Assembly (NCBI RefSeq): GCF_022347985.1
Contig: NZ_JAKRFQ010000007.1
Span: 1-48,000 of the forward strand
From: Photobacterium sp. OFAV2-7
GTDB taxonomy: Bacteria > Pseudomonadota > Gammaproteobacteria > Enterobacterales > Vibrionaceae
Direction: 5' to 3'
Length of the DNA stretch: 48,000 nucleotides
Part shown: positions 37,469 through 46,677 of the stretch, in pieces
Layout: each line of letters starts with the position of its first letter
How positions within the stretch are numbered: position 1 is the first letter of the stretch
The notes under the pieces: model-generated
Databases searched by the model: none
What the model was told of the DNA's origin: nothing
The model's input: the letters and a program-made list of their open reading frames with translations, nothing else
Program-made: the position numbers and the translations under genes

Positions 37469-38020
37469 ATGGCTGCGGACAAGAATAAACCTGAAATACT
37501 GGCAACGAAAGTGGTTGCCCAATCCCGACTCTTCAAAGTTGAATCGCTTGATTTGCGTTTTTCTAATGGTGTCGAGCGTACCTATGAGCGAATGAAGCCC
37601 AGCGGGCGACATGCAGTCTTGGTCGTTCCTGTGACCGCCGAAGGTGATTTACTGTTGATCAGGGAGTATTCAGCAGGGACAGAGCAATATGAGCTAGGCT
37701 TCCCAAAGGGACTTATTGACCCGGGTGAAGAGGCGGCAGAGGCAGCGAACCGCGAGCTGAAAGAAGAAATCGGCTTCGGGGCCCGCCAGTTGGTTCCGCT
37801 GAAAGAGGTGGTACTGGCTCCGTCCTATTTTTCCAGCCGGATGACGCTGTTTCTGGCTCAGGACCTTTACCCTGAGCAGTTAGAAGGTGACGAGCCGGAG
37901 CCGCTGGAAATTGTTCGCTGGCCTGTGAGTCAGGCTGAAGAGCTGCTGCATCATCTCGATTTTGCTGAAGCCCGCAGTATTACTGCGCTTTTTCTCGCAT
38001 TAAACCATTTATCCCAGTAG
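37469..38020 (+). CDS. nudE: ADP-compounds Nudix hydrolase NudE
   Basis: Hydrolyses ADP-ribose, Ap3A and NADH-type dinucleotides, linked in E. coli to removal of toxic nucleotides. The full Nudix box GX5EX7REUXEEXGU is present (GLIDPGEEAAEAANRELKEE followed by IGF). ATG at 37469 gives 183 residues and matches homologues; upstream in-frame ATGs at 37424, 37448 and 37451 remain possible. It forms a likely unit with cysQ, nine bases on. Confidence 0.93.
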   Translation: MAADKNKPEILATKVVAQSRLFKVESLDLRFSNGVERTYERMKPSGRHAVLVVPVTAEGDLLLIREYSAGTEQYELGFPKGLIDPGEEAAEAANRELKEEIGFGARQLVPLKEVVLAPSYFSSRMTLFLAQDLYPEQLEGDEPEPLEIVRWPVSQAEELLHHLDFAEARSITALFLALNHLSQ

Positions 38021-38029
38021 GAACGAGTT

Positions 38030-38863
38030 ATGGATTTATCGAACCTATTACCTTCAGTGATCGAGATTGCCCGAGCTTCCGGGCAGGTGATCCTCGATAT
38101 TTATCAGCGTGGCCAGTTTGAAAAACAGATTAAAACGGACAATACCCCGGTAACCAGTGCGGATTTGGCGGCGCATAAGCTGGTGGTTGCAAAGCTGGCG
38201 GAGCTGACGCCGGATATTCCTGTCCTTTCTGAGGAAGATGCGGAAATCCCGCTGGTTGAGCGAAGCCAATGGCAGCGTTATTGGCTGGTGGATCCGCTGG
38301 ACGGTACCCAGGAGTTCATTGCGGGCAGTGGCGATTTTGCGACAATCATTGCCCTGGTCGAAAATAACACCCCGGTGATGGGGGTTGTCTATGCGCCGGT
38401 ATCTGGTGTGGCCTATTATGCCTATCATGGCAAGGGAGCATGGAAGGTGACGGCTGAAGGTGAAACTGTCCGTATCTCTACCCATAAACATGAGCTGCCT
38501 GCTCAGTCTATCGCTGTGGCAATCAGCCGTCGCCAGGATATCAGTGCCATCACCAACCGTCTCGATCCCTCCCTGAACTATGACTTGGTCCCATTAGGCT
38601 CAGCGGCGCTTAAGTCATGCCTGGTGGCTGAAGGCACGGTCGATTGTTACTTACGCCTGGGGCCAACCGGGGAGTGGGATACCGCCGCGACGCAATGTAT
38701 TGTCGAAGAAGCGGGTGGGCGTATTTTGAATACTCATTTGACGGCGCTGTCCTACAACGAGCGAGATACGCTGGAGAACCCGAACTTTATTACTTTGGGT
38801 GATGAAACATTGCCGTGGTCGACTATCCTGACGCCAGACAATCGGCTGATGGACAGTCAGTAA
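38030..38863 (+). CDS. cysQ: 3'(2'),5'-bisphosphate nucleotidase CysQ
   Basis: Removes the 3'-phosphate from PAP, the by-product of sulfate reduction, and so protects sulfur metabolism. Inositol-monophosphatase fold with the metal-binding motifs SEEDAE, DPLDGTQEF and GEWDTAA. 277 residues; the E. coli protein has about 246. Ends at the terminator 38884-38906. Confidence 0.95.
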   Translation: MDLSNLLPSVIEIARASGQVILDIYQRGQFEKQIKTDNTPVTSADLAAHKLVVAKLAELTPDIPVLSEEDAEIPLVERSQWQRYWLVDPLDGTQEFIAGSGDFATIIALVENNTPVMGVVYAPVSGVAYYAYHGKGAWKVTAEGETVRISTHKHELPAQSIAVAISRRQDISAITNRLDPSLNYDLVPLGSAALKSCLVAEGTVDCYLRLGPTGEWDTAATQCIVEEAGGRILNTHLTALSYNERDTLENPNFITLGDETLPWSTILTPDNRLMDSQ

Positions 38864-38883
38864 CGTTTTGTTGAGATGAAATA

Positions 38884-38906
38884 AACGGAGCCTCGGCTCC
38901 GTTTTT
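38884..38906 (+). terminator. cysQ terminator
   Basis: AACGGAGCC and GGCTCCGTT form a 9-bp stem with a 2-base centre, and the T-run reaches 38906. Confidence 0.9.
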
Positions 38907-38917
38907 GTGCTTAGGGA

Positions 38918-40333
38918 TTAAAATAACCGATTTAGTCCGTTGAGAGCTGCAACACGGTAGGCTTCGGCCATGGTCGGATAGTTGAATGTCGTGTTGACGA
39001 AATAGTCGATGGTGTTGCCTTCGCCTTTTTGCTCCATTATTGCTTGTCCGATATGAATGATCTCGGCCGCACGTTCACCGAAGCAGTGGATCCCCAGGAT
39101 CTCTTTGGTTTCGCGGTGAAACAGAATTTTCAGGCTGCCGACTTCGGTACCGGCAATTTGTGCTCGGGCCAGATGCTTGAACTGCGAGCGTCCGACTTCG
39201 TAAGGTACTTTTTCTGCCGTCAGCTCTTGTTCGGTTTTCCCGACAGAGCTGATCTCCGGAATGGTATAAATTCCCGTAGGAATATGGTCGATCAGCTGAC
39301 CTTGCGCTTCTCCGTTGGAAATTGCCTGTGCGACGAAGCGTCCCTGATCATAGGCGGCACTGGCCAGGCTCGGGTAACCAATCACATCGCCGACGGCATA
39401 GACGTGTTCAACATCGGTACGGTAGTTCTGGTTGACTTTCAGCTGTCCGCGAGAGTCCGGTGTCAGGCCTACTTTGCCCAAGGCGAGGCGGTCGGTATTG
39501 CCGGTTCGGCCATTGGCATACAATAGGCAGTCGGCCCGCATTTTCTTGCCGGACTGCAGATGAAGGACCACCCCGTCTTCGGTTCCTTCGATGCGCTCGT
39601 AGGTTTCACCGTTGCGGATCATTGCCCCACTGTTCCATAAGTGATAGGACAGCGAGTCGGAGATTTCATTGTCGAGAAACTCCAGTAGTCGGTCACGGGT
39701 ATTGATCAAATCGACCTTGACGCCGAGCCCTCTGAAAATTGAGGCATACTCACTGCCGATAACACCGGCACCATAAATGATGATATGGCGTGGGTCGTGC
39801 TTGAGCTGCAAAATGGAGTCGCTATCGTAGACCCGGGAATGGCTGAAGTCGACATCTGCAGGTTGATAGGGGCGCGAGCCTGTTGCAATTACGAATTTAT
39901 CGGCACTGTAATAATCATGGCTGCCGTCTGCCGTTTTGACTTTTACAGTGTGGGTGTCTGTAAAGCTCGCCTCGCCAAAGATAATGGAGCATTGGTTACG
40001 GTCATAAAACCCCTGGCGCATTCGGGTCTGTTTGTTGACGACATCTTGGGCATGGCCGAGGATCTGGCTGAAGGTACTGTGCAGGGTAGAGTTGTTTTTG
40101 CAGTATAGCGGGTTCTGATTATATTCAATGATCCGGCTGACGGCATGGCGTAAGGCTTTTGAAGGAATGGTTCCCCAGTGCGTACAGCCGCCGCCAACGC
40201 TTTCTTCCCGTTCAATGATAGCCACATTGAAGCCTGCCTTGGTGAGCCCCATGGCAGCCCCTTCACCGCCGGGACCACTGCCAATGATAATGGCGTCAAA
40301 GTGCTGGGCATTCTTTTTTTTTGATTGGGTCAT
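38918..40333 (-). CDS. sthA: Soluble pyridine nucleotide transhydrogenase
   Basis: FAD enzyme that balances NADPH and NADH. 471 residues. The FAD loop [12 protein letters not shown] is near the N-terminus and the NAD(P) loop [12 protein letters not shown] near 180. The usual redox CXXXXC pair reads CTHWGT, with the second Cys replaced by Thr; this is normal for SthA and separates it from lipoamide or glutathione reductases. It converges on cysQ and is divergent from fabR. Confidence 0.96.
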   Translation of the reverse strand: MTQSKKKNAQHFDAIIIGSGPGGEGAAMGLTKAGFNVAIIEREESVGGGCTHWGTIPSKALRHAVSRIIEYNQNPLYCKNNSTLHSTFSQILGHAQDVVNKQTRMRQGFYDRNQCSIIFGEASFTDTHTVKVKTADGSHDYYSADKFVIATGSRPYQPADVDFSHSRVYDSDSILQLKHDPRHIIIYGAGVIGSEYASIFRGLGVKVDLINTRDRLLEFLDNEISDSLSYHLWNSGAMIRNGETYERIEGTEDGVVLHLQSGKKMRADCLLYANGRTGNTDRLALGKVGLTPDSRGQLKVNQNYRTDVEHVYAVGDVIGYPSLASAAYDQGRFVAQAISNGEAQGQLIDHIPTGIYTIPEISSVGKTEQELTAEKVPYEVGRSQFKHLARAQIAGTEVGSLKILFHRETKEILGIHCFGERAAEIIHIGQAIMEQKGEGNTIDYFVNTTFNYPTMAEAYRVAALNGLNRLF

Positions 40334-40657
40334 TGTTCAGGCCTTTCTTATCATCCGTGCAACATTGCTGTCGCTATAGTTTAACTTTTTCCGGAAGTAG
40401 GTAGAATAAACGGGTGATGATAGATAGGTAATGATCACGTTGTCGGAGCATAAACGCGGTGAAAACGAGACGTAGCCTGCCCGTGAAGTAAGCCTGCGAC
40501 TTTGTGAGCCAGTAGTGAAAAGTAACAATTACTGCTTTGATTCAGCTCTTATCAGGAATTACTATGTTCTGATTGCTGCGAAATAGCGATTCTCGCTGAA
40601 GTAGCTATCAAAAAAGCGTATAGTTGCACAAAAAGCTTAAAGAGAAACAACAGGTTC
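40334..40657. promoter_or_regulatory. Divergent control region sthA / fabR
   Basis: 324 bases without a credible gene, holding the promoters of both neighbours. TATAGT at 40619-40624 may be the fabR -10 box. I could not find a clear -35 partner or a FabR-type operator. Confidence 0.5.
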
Positions 40658-41290
40658 ATGGGTATCAGAGCTCAGCAAAAAGAAAAAACCCGGCGTTCAC
40701 TTATTGATGCTGCATTTAATCAGCTAAGTGCAGAACGAAGCTTTTCGAATCTTAGTTTGCGTGAAGTGGCGCGTGAGGCAGGTATTGCACCCACTTCCTT
40801 CTATCGTCATTTTAAGGATATGGATGAGCTTGGTTTGACTATGGTTGACGAGGGTGGTTTGATCCTTCGTCAGTTGATGCGTCAGGCTCGTCAACGCATT
40901 GCCGAAGAAGGCAGTGTGATCCGGACCTCTGTCGAAACTTTTATGGAATTTATTGAAAGTAGCCCGAACGTATTCAGGTTACTTTTACGCGAGCGTTCAG
41001 GAACTTCCCCCGCGTTTCGTGCGGCTGTTGCTCGGGAAATACAGCACTTTGTGGCTGAGTTGACCGAGTATCTTGAGGCCAAAACCGGCGTTACTCATGA
41101 CGAGGCCTTCACTCAGGCTGAGGCATCTGTAACGTTGGTATTCAGCTCCGGTGCGGAAGCGCTGGATTTGGATAGCCATGCTCGTGCCGAGCATGCTGAA
41201 AGACTGATCATGCAGTTACGAATGATTGCAAAGGGTGCCTATTGGTATCGTAAAGAGCGTGAGCGTCGTGAGCTCAGGCAGAAACTCTAA
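40658..41290 (+). CDS. fabR: Unsaturated fatty acid repressor FabR
   Basis: TetR-type repressor of unsaturated fatty acid synthesis genes (fabA, fabB), tuning membrane fluidity. 210 residues. The N-terminal helix-turn-helix reads [20 protein letters not shown], near identical to E. coli FabR. It is followed after 23 bases by yijD, the usual order. Confidence 0.95.
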   Translation: MGIRAQQKEKTRRSLIDAAFNQLSAERSFSNLSLREVAREAGIAPTSFYRHFKDMDELGLTMVDEGGLILRQLMRQARQRIAEEGSVIRTSVETFMEFIESSPNVFRLLLRERSGTSPAFRAAVAREIQHFVAELTEYLEAKTGVTHDEAFTQAEASVTLVFSSGAEALDLDSHARAEHAERLIMQLRMIAKGAYWYRKERERRELRQKL

Positions 41291-41313
41291 CTTTATTTTG
41301 TTGGTGAAAGTAT

Positions 41314-41682
41314 ATGAACAAGGAACAAGTAAAAGCTGAACGTAAAACATTGCTTCTATCTTTGTTAGCAGGCCTGTGTGGCAATGCTACGTTAGCAGTA
41401 CTCACATCAAGCGCGGTGTCGTTTTCAGTTTTCCCTGTTATTGCATTCGGTCTGGCAGTGTACTGCCTGTATCAGGAATACCTGAGCAAGCCGATGTCTG
41501 AAGGTACACCGTCGGTTGCCTTTGCCTGCTTCCTGGCGGGTGCTTTTGGTTATTCTGGTTTCCTACGTTCATTCGTACCAGATATGGGTTCTAGCTACCT
41601 ACCGCTGATTATCACTCTGGGCCTGTTGTTCTGGGTGGTTTACAAGCTGGGTGTGATGTCACCAAGACCGAAAGAGGCATAA
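41314..41682 (+). CDS. yijD: YijD family inner membrane protein (DUF1422)
   Basis: 122 residues with four predicted membrane helices (about 12-31, 35-52, 66-83, 92-111). Function unknown; it is consistently cotranscribed with fabR. AAGGA-like bases precede the ATG. Ends at the terminator at 41703. Confidence 0.92.
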   Translation: MNKEQVKAERKTLLLSLLAGLCGNATLAVLTSSAVSFSVFPVIAFGLAVYCLYQEYLSKPMSEGTPSVAFACFLAGAFGYSGFLRSFVPDMGSSYLPLIITLGLLFWVVYKLGVMSPRPKEA

Positions 41683-41702
41683 GCCTAAGGTTTTTGTTTA
41701 CG

Positions 41703-41728
41703 AAAAAAGGCGCCTCGGCGCCTTTTTT
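41703..41728. terminator. Bidirectional terminator between yijD and trmA
   Basis: AAAAAAGGCGCC-TC-GGCGCCTTTTTT is symmetrical, giving a T-run in both directions for the two convergent genes. Confidence 0.92.
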
Positions 41729-41770
41729 AATGCCTGCTTCCCGGCTCAATAGAGCGAGAAGAGTAAGTTG

Positions 41771-42877
41771 TTATTTGCGCTCAAGCAAAACACCAGCTTC
41801 CATATGATGGGTATATGGGAATTGGTCGAACAGGGCAAACCGGGTAATTCGGTGTGTTTCAGCCAAGATGTCCAGGTTATCTTTCAGCGTATCCGGGTTG
41901 CACGAGATATACATGATACGGTCATAGCCCTGCACCATACGGCAGGTACCTTCATCCATTCCCGAGCGCGGTGGATCAACAAAGATTGTGTTGCAGTTAT
42001 AGCTCTGCAAATCGATGTCCTGATCTTTCAGGCGGCGAAACTCTCGCTTGCCTTCCATTGCATCGGTAAAGTCTTCGGCAGACATACGGATGATCTGTAC
42101 GTTATCGATGTTGTTAACCGCAATATTGTATTGGGCAGAGTCGACCGATGGCTTGGCGAGCTCCGTGGCCAACACGCGCTCGAAGTTCTGTGCCAGTGCC
42201 AGCGAAAAGTTACCGTTGCCGCAATAGAGCTCCAGCAGATCACCCTCACTGTCCTGGGTACAGTCAACGGCCCATTCCAGCATCTTTTGCGCCACTTCAC
42301 CGTTAGGCTGGGTAAAGCTGTTTTCGACTTGCTTGTAGGTCAGGGTGCGCTCGTTAACCTTCAGCTTTTCAATCACGAAGTCCTGATCCAATACGATTTT
42401 TTGCTTGCGGGCCCGGCCAATGAAGTTGAGGTTGAAGCCTTCGTCATTCAGGCTTTGTTTCAATGCTTTGGCTTCGGCTACCCATTGATCGTCAAGCTGA
42501 CGGTGATACAGCATAGAAACCAGAATTTCGCCGCTAAGGGTAGAGAGGAAATCAACCTGGAATAGTTTATGGCGCAGCGCCTTGACAGGCTTAAGGGCAT
42601 CAACCAGCAATGGCATTAAATCATTGATCAGGCGGCTGGCAGCAGGAAATTGATCGACGCGGTATTTTTCACGAGTTTCCTGGTTGAACATGATGTAGAA
42701 CAGGTCTTCGCCTTCGTGCCAAACACGGAACTCGGCACGCATGCGGTAATGTTCTGCAGGAGAGGCGAACACCTCAAGCTCAGGGGTTTCAAAATCTGCA
42801 AAGATATTTTGAATACGCTCTGCTTTTTCATCTAGCTGGGGTTGATACTCAGCTGGATTGATTGCGGTGGATGCCAT
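41771..42877 (-). CDS. trmA: tRNA (uracil-54,C5)-methyltransferase
   Basis: Makes ribothymidine at position 54 of tRNA. 368 residues. SAM motif [15 protein letters not shown] at about 213-227, motif [11 protein letters not shown], and the catalytic Cys in [13 protein letters not shown] lies eight bases before the ATG. Divergent from btuB, as in E. coli. Confidence 0.97.
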   Translation of the reverse strand: MASTAINPAEYQPQLDEKAERIQNIFADFETPELEVFASPAEHYRMRAEFRVWHEGEDLFYIMFNQETREKYRVDQFPAASRLINDLMPLLVDALKPVKALRHKLFQVDFLSTLSGEILVSMLYHRQLDDQWVAEAKALKQSLNDEGFNLNFIGRARKQKIVLDQDFVIEKLKVNERTLTYKQVENSFTQPNGEVAQKMLEWAVDCTQDSEGDLLELYCGNGNFSLALAQNFERVLATELAKPSVDSAQYNIAVNNIDNVQIIRMSAEDFTDAMEGKREFRRLKDQDIDLQSYNCNTIFVDPPRSGMDEGTCRMVQGYDRIMYISCNPDTLKDNLDILAETHRITRFALFDQFPYTHHMEAGVLLERK

Positions 42878-43037
42878 CGTGTGTGCCTCAAACTGCTCAA
42901 ATTAAGAGCGCAGATTTTATTGCATTACTGACCGATGTCCAGTGTTGTTGCTGATAAAAGTGTAGTGGGAAACGATTCGTCATATGCCATAACAAACAAA
43001 ACTAGACATTCTTCAAAATGATAACTAGCATTCGCTT

Positions 43038-43240
43038 TGCGCTGGTTAGCCTGAACACAGGCCGGGAACACGGTGGGAATCCGTGACTGACGCGCAGCGG
43101 TGATAGAGAACGAAAGCACATGGACGTAAAAGTTCCGAACACTGCTTCTGCATGCTGTGCAATACAGTTATTGAAGTGGGAAGTTGTTGCCTTAGGTGGT
43201 TGTCCAACCAAGCTCTTAAGTCCGAAGACCAACCAGTGTA
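43038..43240 (+). promoter_or_regulatory. Cobalamin riboswitch before btuB
   Basis: The conserved core CGGGAACACGGTG...ATCCGTGACTG (from about 43062) and the B12 box AAGTCCGAAGACC (43218-43230) are both present. The closing stem P1 is TGCGCTGGTT (43038-43047) with AACCAGTGTA (43231-43240), allowing G-U pairs. The aptamer ends 51 bases before the btuB ATG. Downstream is a 7-bp hairpin (43243-43259), and GGTA over the ribosome-binding site (43279-43282) can pair with TACC (43239-43242), so B12 probably represses translation. The other ~160 bases between trmA and the aptamer hold promoters and no gene. Confidence 0.93.
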
Positions 43241-43291
43241 CCAAGCAGATTATCTGCTTCGTAATAAACGCGACTTAAGGTATCCATAAAA

Positions 43292-45091
43292 ATGAAAAAA
43301 ACGCTTTTAGCAGTGGCGTTGGCCCCGCTGTGTCTTCAAAGTCAGGCTTTTGCAGAAGAAAGTACATCAGATGAAGTCATGGTTGTGACGGCCAACCGTT
43401 TTGAACAGCCAGCAGGAAATGTGTTGGCTTCACTTGATGTTGTTACCAGAGAACAGATCCAGCAAGTCCAAGCCAAGTCCCTTGTTGAGGTCATTCGTTA
43501 TTTGCCTGGGGTGCAAGTTGACATGAGTGGTGGTCGTGGACAGAAGACCTCGGTATTTATCCGTGGTACGGAAAGTTCACACACGCTAGTGCTTTTGGAC
43601 GGAGTACGTATTAATTCTGCAACAGCTGGCGGTTATGATTTTTCGGGTATTCCGGCTGCAGTGATTGAACGAGTTGAGTTGATTCGCGGCCCTCGAGCGG
43701 CAATTTATGGTGCCGATGCAATTGGTGGTGTAATCAATATCATAACTGTGCCAGATCATTATGATACCCAACATGAGCTACTAGCTGGTGTAGGTGGAGA
43801 TGGTTATTATCAGGGAGCATGGCGCTCTGTTGGGGAAATCAACGATAAAACTGTTGGTCAAGTAACCATAAATACTGAGTATACAGATGGTTATAACATC
43901 AAAGAAGGCAGCTCAGTTGATAGCGGAGATGAGTATGGTTATAAAACGAAGGATTTGGTTGCTAGGTTGAGCCATCAGTTTAGTGATGTGTTGGGTGCTA
44001 ACTTTAGTGCGCTTTATAATGACGGTTATTCTCAGTATGACTCTTTTGGGTCTTTAAATCGTACAGAACAAGATGTATATCAACTGACTGCTGAAGGTGT
44101 TTATTCTTCAGAGCTTTTGCATAGTAGCTTGCGCTTTAGCAAATATAAGAATGATGCCACGAGTTTTCCTGAATCATCGCCAGCATCGATAAGTCAGTTT
44201 GTAACCAAACGAGAAAGCTTTAACTGGTTGAATACGTTTGAACCTGTTTCTGGATGGGTTTTAAGTGCGGGCCTTGACTATGAAAATGAATCTGTTGATG
44301 GCACAACGAACTATACGGATGATTCAAGAATAAATAAGGCCGCTTTTGTCACAACTACAGCACAAGTGAAAGCTTTTATTCTTGATGCAAGTGTTCGTCA
44401 CGATGATAACGAAAGCTATGGCAATAATAATACTTGGTCACTTGCGTTAGGGTGGCAGTTTACAGACGATATGCGCATTTTTGGTAGTCATGGTACCGCG
44501 TTTAAGGCACCAACATTTAATGACCTGTACTACCCAGGTAGCGGTAACCCTAACTTGAAGCCTCAAGAATCCCAATCAAGTGAGGTTGGAGTTCAGGGGA
44601 ATCATGAACTAGTATCTTGGCGAGTGAGTTTCTATGACTCTGAAGTGGATAACATGATTATTTATTATCCACCGACATGGATTCCTGAGAATGTAGATGC
44701 TGATATTAAGGGTGTGGAATTTGATGCTCAGTTTGAAACAGGTATCATTTCCCACGAATTGAGCCTCGGCTATGCAGATCCTAAAGATTCGAAAGGCTTG
44801 CAACTGGCTCGCCGGGCTAAAGAGACGGCAAGTTGGAAAGGCAGTTACTTTGGTGATGATTGGGACTCTACATTAGGCTTGCGATATCAAGGTGAGCGTT
44901 ATTCTGATCCTAGTAATTTGGAGCACTTACCAGGTTATGTTGTTTGGGAGTTAGCTGCTAATTACTCAGTGACAGAGCAATGGAAGGTTTCAGGCCGTAT
45001 CGATAACTTGTTTGATAAAGATTATTCGACAGGTAAAGATTATAAGGCTCAGGATCGTATCTGGTATTTGCAGACTACTTATCAATTCTAA
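43292..45091 (+). CDS. btuB: TonB-dependent vitamin B12 receptor BtuB
   Basis: Outer membrane importer of cobalamin. 599 residues: signal peptide of about 22 (ending QAFA), TonB box DEVMVVTANRF, plug domain to about 150 with GVQVDMSGGRGQ and RGPRAAIYG, then a 22-strand barrel ending in the outer membrane signal TTYQF. The ATG has TAAGG 11 bases ahead within the riboswitch expression platform. The barrel part is visibly richer in A and T than the secretion genes to the left, which is common for surface-exposed receptors under phage selection and may also hint at replacement by transfer. Confidence 0.96.
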   Translation: MKKTLLAVALAPLCLQSQAFAEESTSDEVMVVTANRFEQPAGNVLASLDVVTREQIQQVQAKSLVEVIRYLPGVQVDMSGGRGQKTSVFIRGTESSHTLVLLDGVRINSATAGGYDFSGIPAAVIERVELIRGPRAAIYGADAIGGVINIITVPDHYDTQHELLAGVGGDGYYQGAWRSVGEINDKTVGQVTINTEYTDGYNIKEGSSVDSGDEYGYKTKDLVARLSHQFSDVLGANFSALYNDGYSQYDSFGSLNRTEQDVYQLTAEGVYSSELLHSSLRFSKYKNDATSFPESSPASISQFVTKRESFNWLNTFEPVSGWVLSAGLDYENESVDGTTNYTDDSRINKAAFVTTTAQVKAFILDASVRHDDNESYGNNNTWSLALGWQFTDDMRIFGSHGTAFKAPTFNDLYYPGSGNPNLKPQESQSSEVGVQGNHELVSWRVSFYDSEVDNMIIYYPPTWIPENVDADIKGVEFDAQFETGIISHELSLGYADPKDSKGLQLARRAKETASWKGSYFGDDWDSTLGLRYQGERYSDPSNLEHLPGYVVWELAANYSVTEQWKVSGRIDNLFDKDYSTGKDYKAQDRIWYLQTTYQF

Positions 45092-45099
45092 TCATATGG

Positions 45100-45127
45100 A
45101 GAGAGGTTGCCCAGATGCAGCCTCTCT
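45100..45127 (+). other. Hairpin covering the ribosome-binding site of the DUF71 gene
   Basis: AGAGAGGTTGC (45100-45110) pairs with GCAGCCTCTCT (45117-45127) with one G-U, leaving a loop of six bases. It begins nine bases after the btuB stop. It contains the likely Shine-Dalgarno bases and the first ATG (45115) of the next gene. The bases after it (ATTTAAT) are only weakly T-rich, so it may be an intercistronic attenuator, an mRNA stabiliser or a translation switch. Confidence 0.65.
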
Positions 45128-45798
45128 ATTTAATGAAACCTCTAAAAACTATTGTTAGCTGGTCCTCCGGTAAGGACTCAACCCTCACCCTTATTAAGCT
45201 ACTCAATGATCCCAAGTTTGAGGTTGTCGGCTTATATACCACTTACCTTGAAGATGAAGTGCCCTTTCAGGCTACACCGATCGAAGTTGTCAGGCAGCAG
45301 GCGAAGCTTGTTGGTTTGCCGTTAGTCGCTATCGAGTTGCCCGAAGTCTTTCCCGCCAATGATATATACCAATCTTTGGTTGTTGAGGGACTACGGACAA
45401 GTGGACTAGAGATAGAGGCCGTTGCTTTTGGTGATATGTTCTGCAACGGTATTGCCGAATACCGTAGAAGCTATATTGAACCGGCAGGCTGGCAATGTGT
45501 CTTTCCATTACTAGGCCGTGACAGTAAAGAGTTGGCTCAGGAAATACTAGAAAGTGGTATCAAAACCTTGATAACAACAGTCGATACCTCCCAACTAGAT
45601 GGTAGCTATTGTGGTAACTGGTATACGGCTGAGTTTATTGCCAGTTTGCCAGATAATATTGACCCCTGTGGTGAAGACGGAGAGTTTCATACGTTAGTCG
45701 TGAGAGCCCCTTGTTTTTCGGGTGAGTTAGCGATTAGCAAAACGGACTGTGAAAGACAGGAAAGATTCCACTATCAACGATACTTTCTTTTGAACTAA
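45115..45798 (+). CDS. PP-loop ATP-binding protein, DUF71/COG2102 (Dph6-like), putative B12 salvage
   Basis: 227 residues. The N-type ATP pyrophosphatase loop SSGKDST is near residue 18, and the family motifs EAVAFGDMF and LDGSYCG(N) are present. Archaeal and eukaryotic relatives (Dph6) amidate diphthine, a pathway absent from bacteria. Published comparative genomics of DUF71 proposed a bacterial subgroup for B12 salvage, and the position directly after riboswitch-controlled btuB fits that. The exact reaction is not known. ATG at 45115 has AGAGAGG eight bases ahead, but both lie in a hairpin; ATG at 45133 fits homologue length better yet lacks a ribosome-binding site. Confidence 0.8.
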   Translation: MQPLYLMKPLKTIVSWSSGKDSTLTLIKLLNDPKFEVVGLYTTYLEDEVPFQATPIEVVRQQAKLVGLPLVAIELPEVFPANDIYQSLVVEGLRTSGLEIEAVAFGDMFCNGIAEYRRSYIEPAGWQCVFPLLGRDSKELAQEILESGIKTLITTVDTSQLDGSYCGNWYTAEFIASLPDNIDPCGEDGEFHTLVVRAPCFSGELAISKTDCERQERFHYQRYFLLN

Positions 45799-45885
45799 TC
45801 ATTCTCTTTCAACGGGTATTTTTTATCTGCAGCAGTTCGAAGTATGATGAGCGCCCTGATGTCGATTTTCGGTGAGTAGTAAATA

Positions 45886-46677
45886 GTGAAACGGGTGCTT
45901 ATTTTTGATTCTGGTGTTGGTGGACTATCGGTTTACCAGGAAATCTATGCCCAGCTACCTGGTTTTCAGTATGTTTATGCTTTCGATGATGCTGCATTTC
46001 CATATGGTGAACTACTCGAGAATGTATTAATCGAGCGTACTCAGCATATAGTGTCTCTTTTGGTTGAGCGTCATTCGATTGATCTAGTCGTCATTGCCTG
46101 CAATACCGCAAGTACAGTTGTACTGCCGTCACTGCGCAAGAACTTAACGATTCCGGTTGTCGGGGTTGTTCCTGCTATTAAACCCGCAGCGCTCATCAGT
46201 AAGCAAAAAGCAATTGGTCTGCTGGCAACACCAGCTACCGTAAAGCGCGACTATACTAATAAGCTGGTGGAACAGTTTGCCAGTGATTGTGAAGTTTTTC
46301 GTATTGGGTCAACCAGGCTTGTCGAAATGGCTGAAGAGAAACTGCGTGGTAAGGCTGTATCAATCACGGAATTGGCAGAGATCCTCCATCCTTGGCAGGA
46401 TAAAGTAGATAGCATCGTGCTTGGTTGCACTCATTTTCCGCTAATCAAACAAGAAATCGCAGTCGCTTTTGGTTCGCCAGTGCATATCATTGATTCCGGC
46501 CTTGCGATTGCAAATCGAGTGAAGGCATTGCTAGGTGAACAGGCGACAGCCTCTTCTGCTTCAATTTTGAATCTTACATACAACAGTGCCGCGAACAATC
46601 ATGTCGCGGCACTGAATCGTAGTTTGCAAGAGATGCAGTTGGAGGCTATTCAGTCTCTGTGCTATCCGAAGATTTAG
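45886..46677 (+). CDS. murI: Glutamate racemase
   Basis: Makes D-glutamate for peptidoglycan. 263 residues. Catalytic motifs FDSGVGG (Asp8), ACNTAST and LGCTHFP carry the two active-site cysteines. The start is GTG at 45886. Its last 32 bases overlap the convergent RRM gene. Order btuB, murI, rrs is as in E. coli. Confidence 0.95.
   Translation: MKRVLIFDSGVGGLSVYQEIYAQLPGFQYVYAFDDAAFPYGELLENVLIERTQHIVSLLVERHSIDLVVIACNTASTVVLPSLRKNLTIPVVGVVPAIKPAALISKQKAIGLLATPATVKRDYTNKLVEQFASDCEVFRIGSTRLVEMAEEKLRGKAVSITELAEILHPWQDKVDSIVLGCTHFPLIKQEIAVAFGSPVHIIDSGLAIANRVKALLGEQATASSASILNLTYNSAANNHVAALNRSLQEMQLEAIQSLCYPKI

Noticed and set aside
38918-40333. Loss of a redox cysteine in SthA as a sign of a broken enzyme
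   Set aside because: The CTHWGT form is normal for soluble transhydrogenases, which do not use a disulfide.
43002-43244. Leftward 80-residue open frame before btuB
   Set aside because: It coincides with the cobalamin riboswitch aptamer, which explains the sequence.
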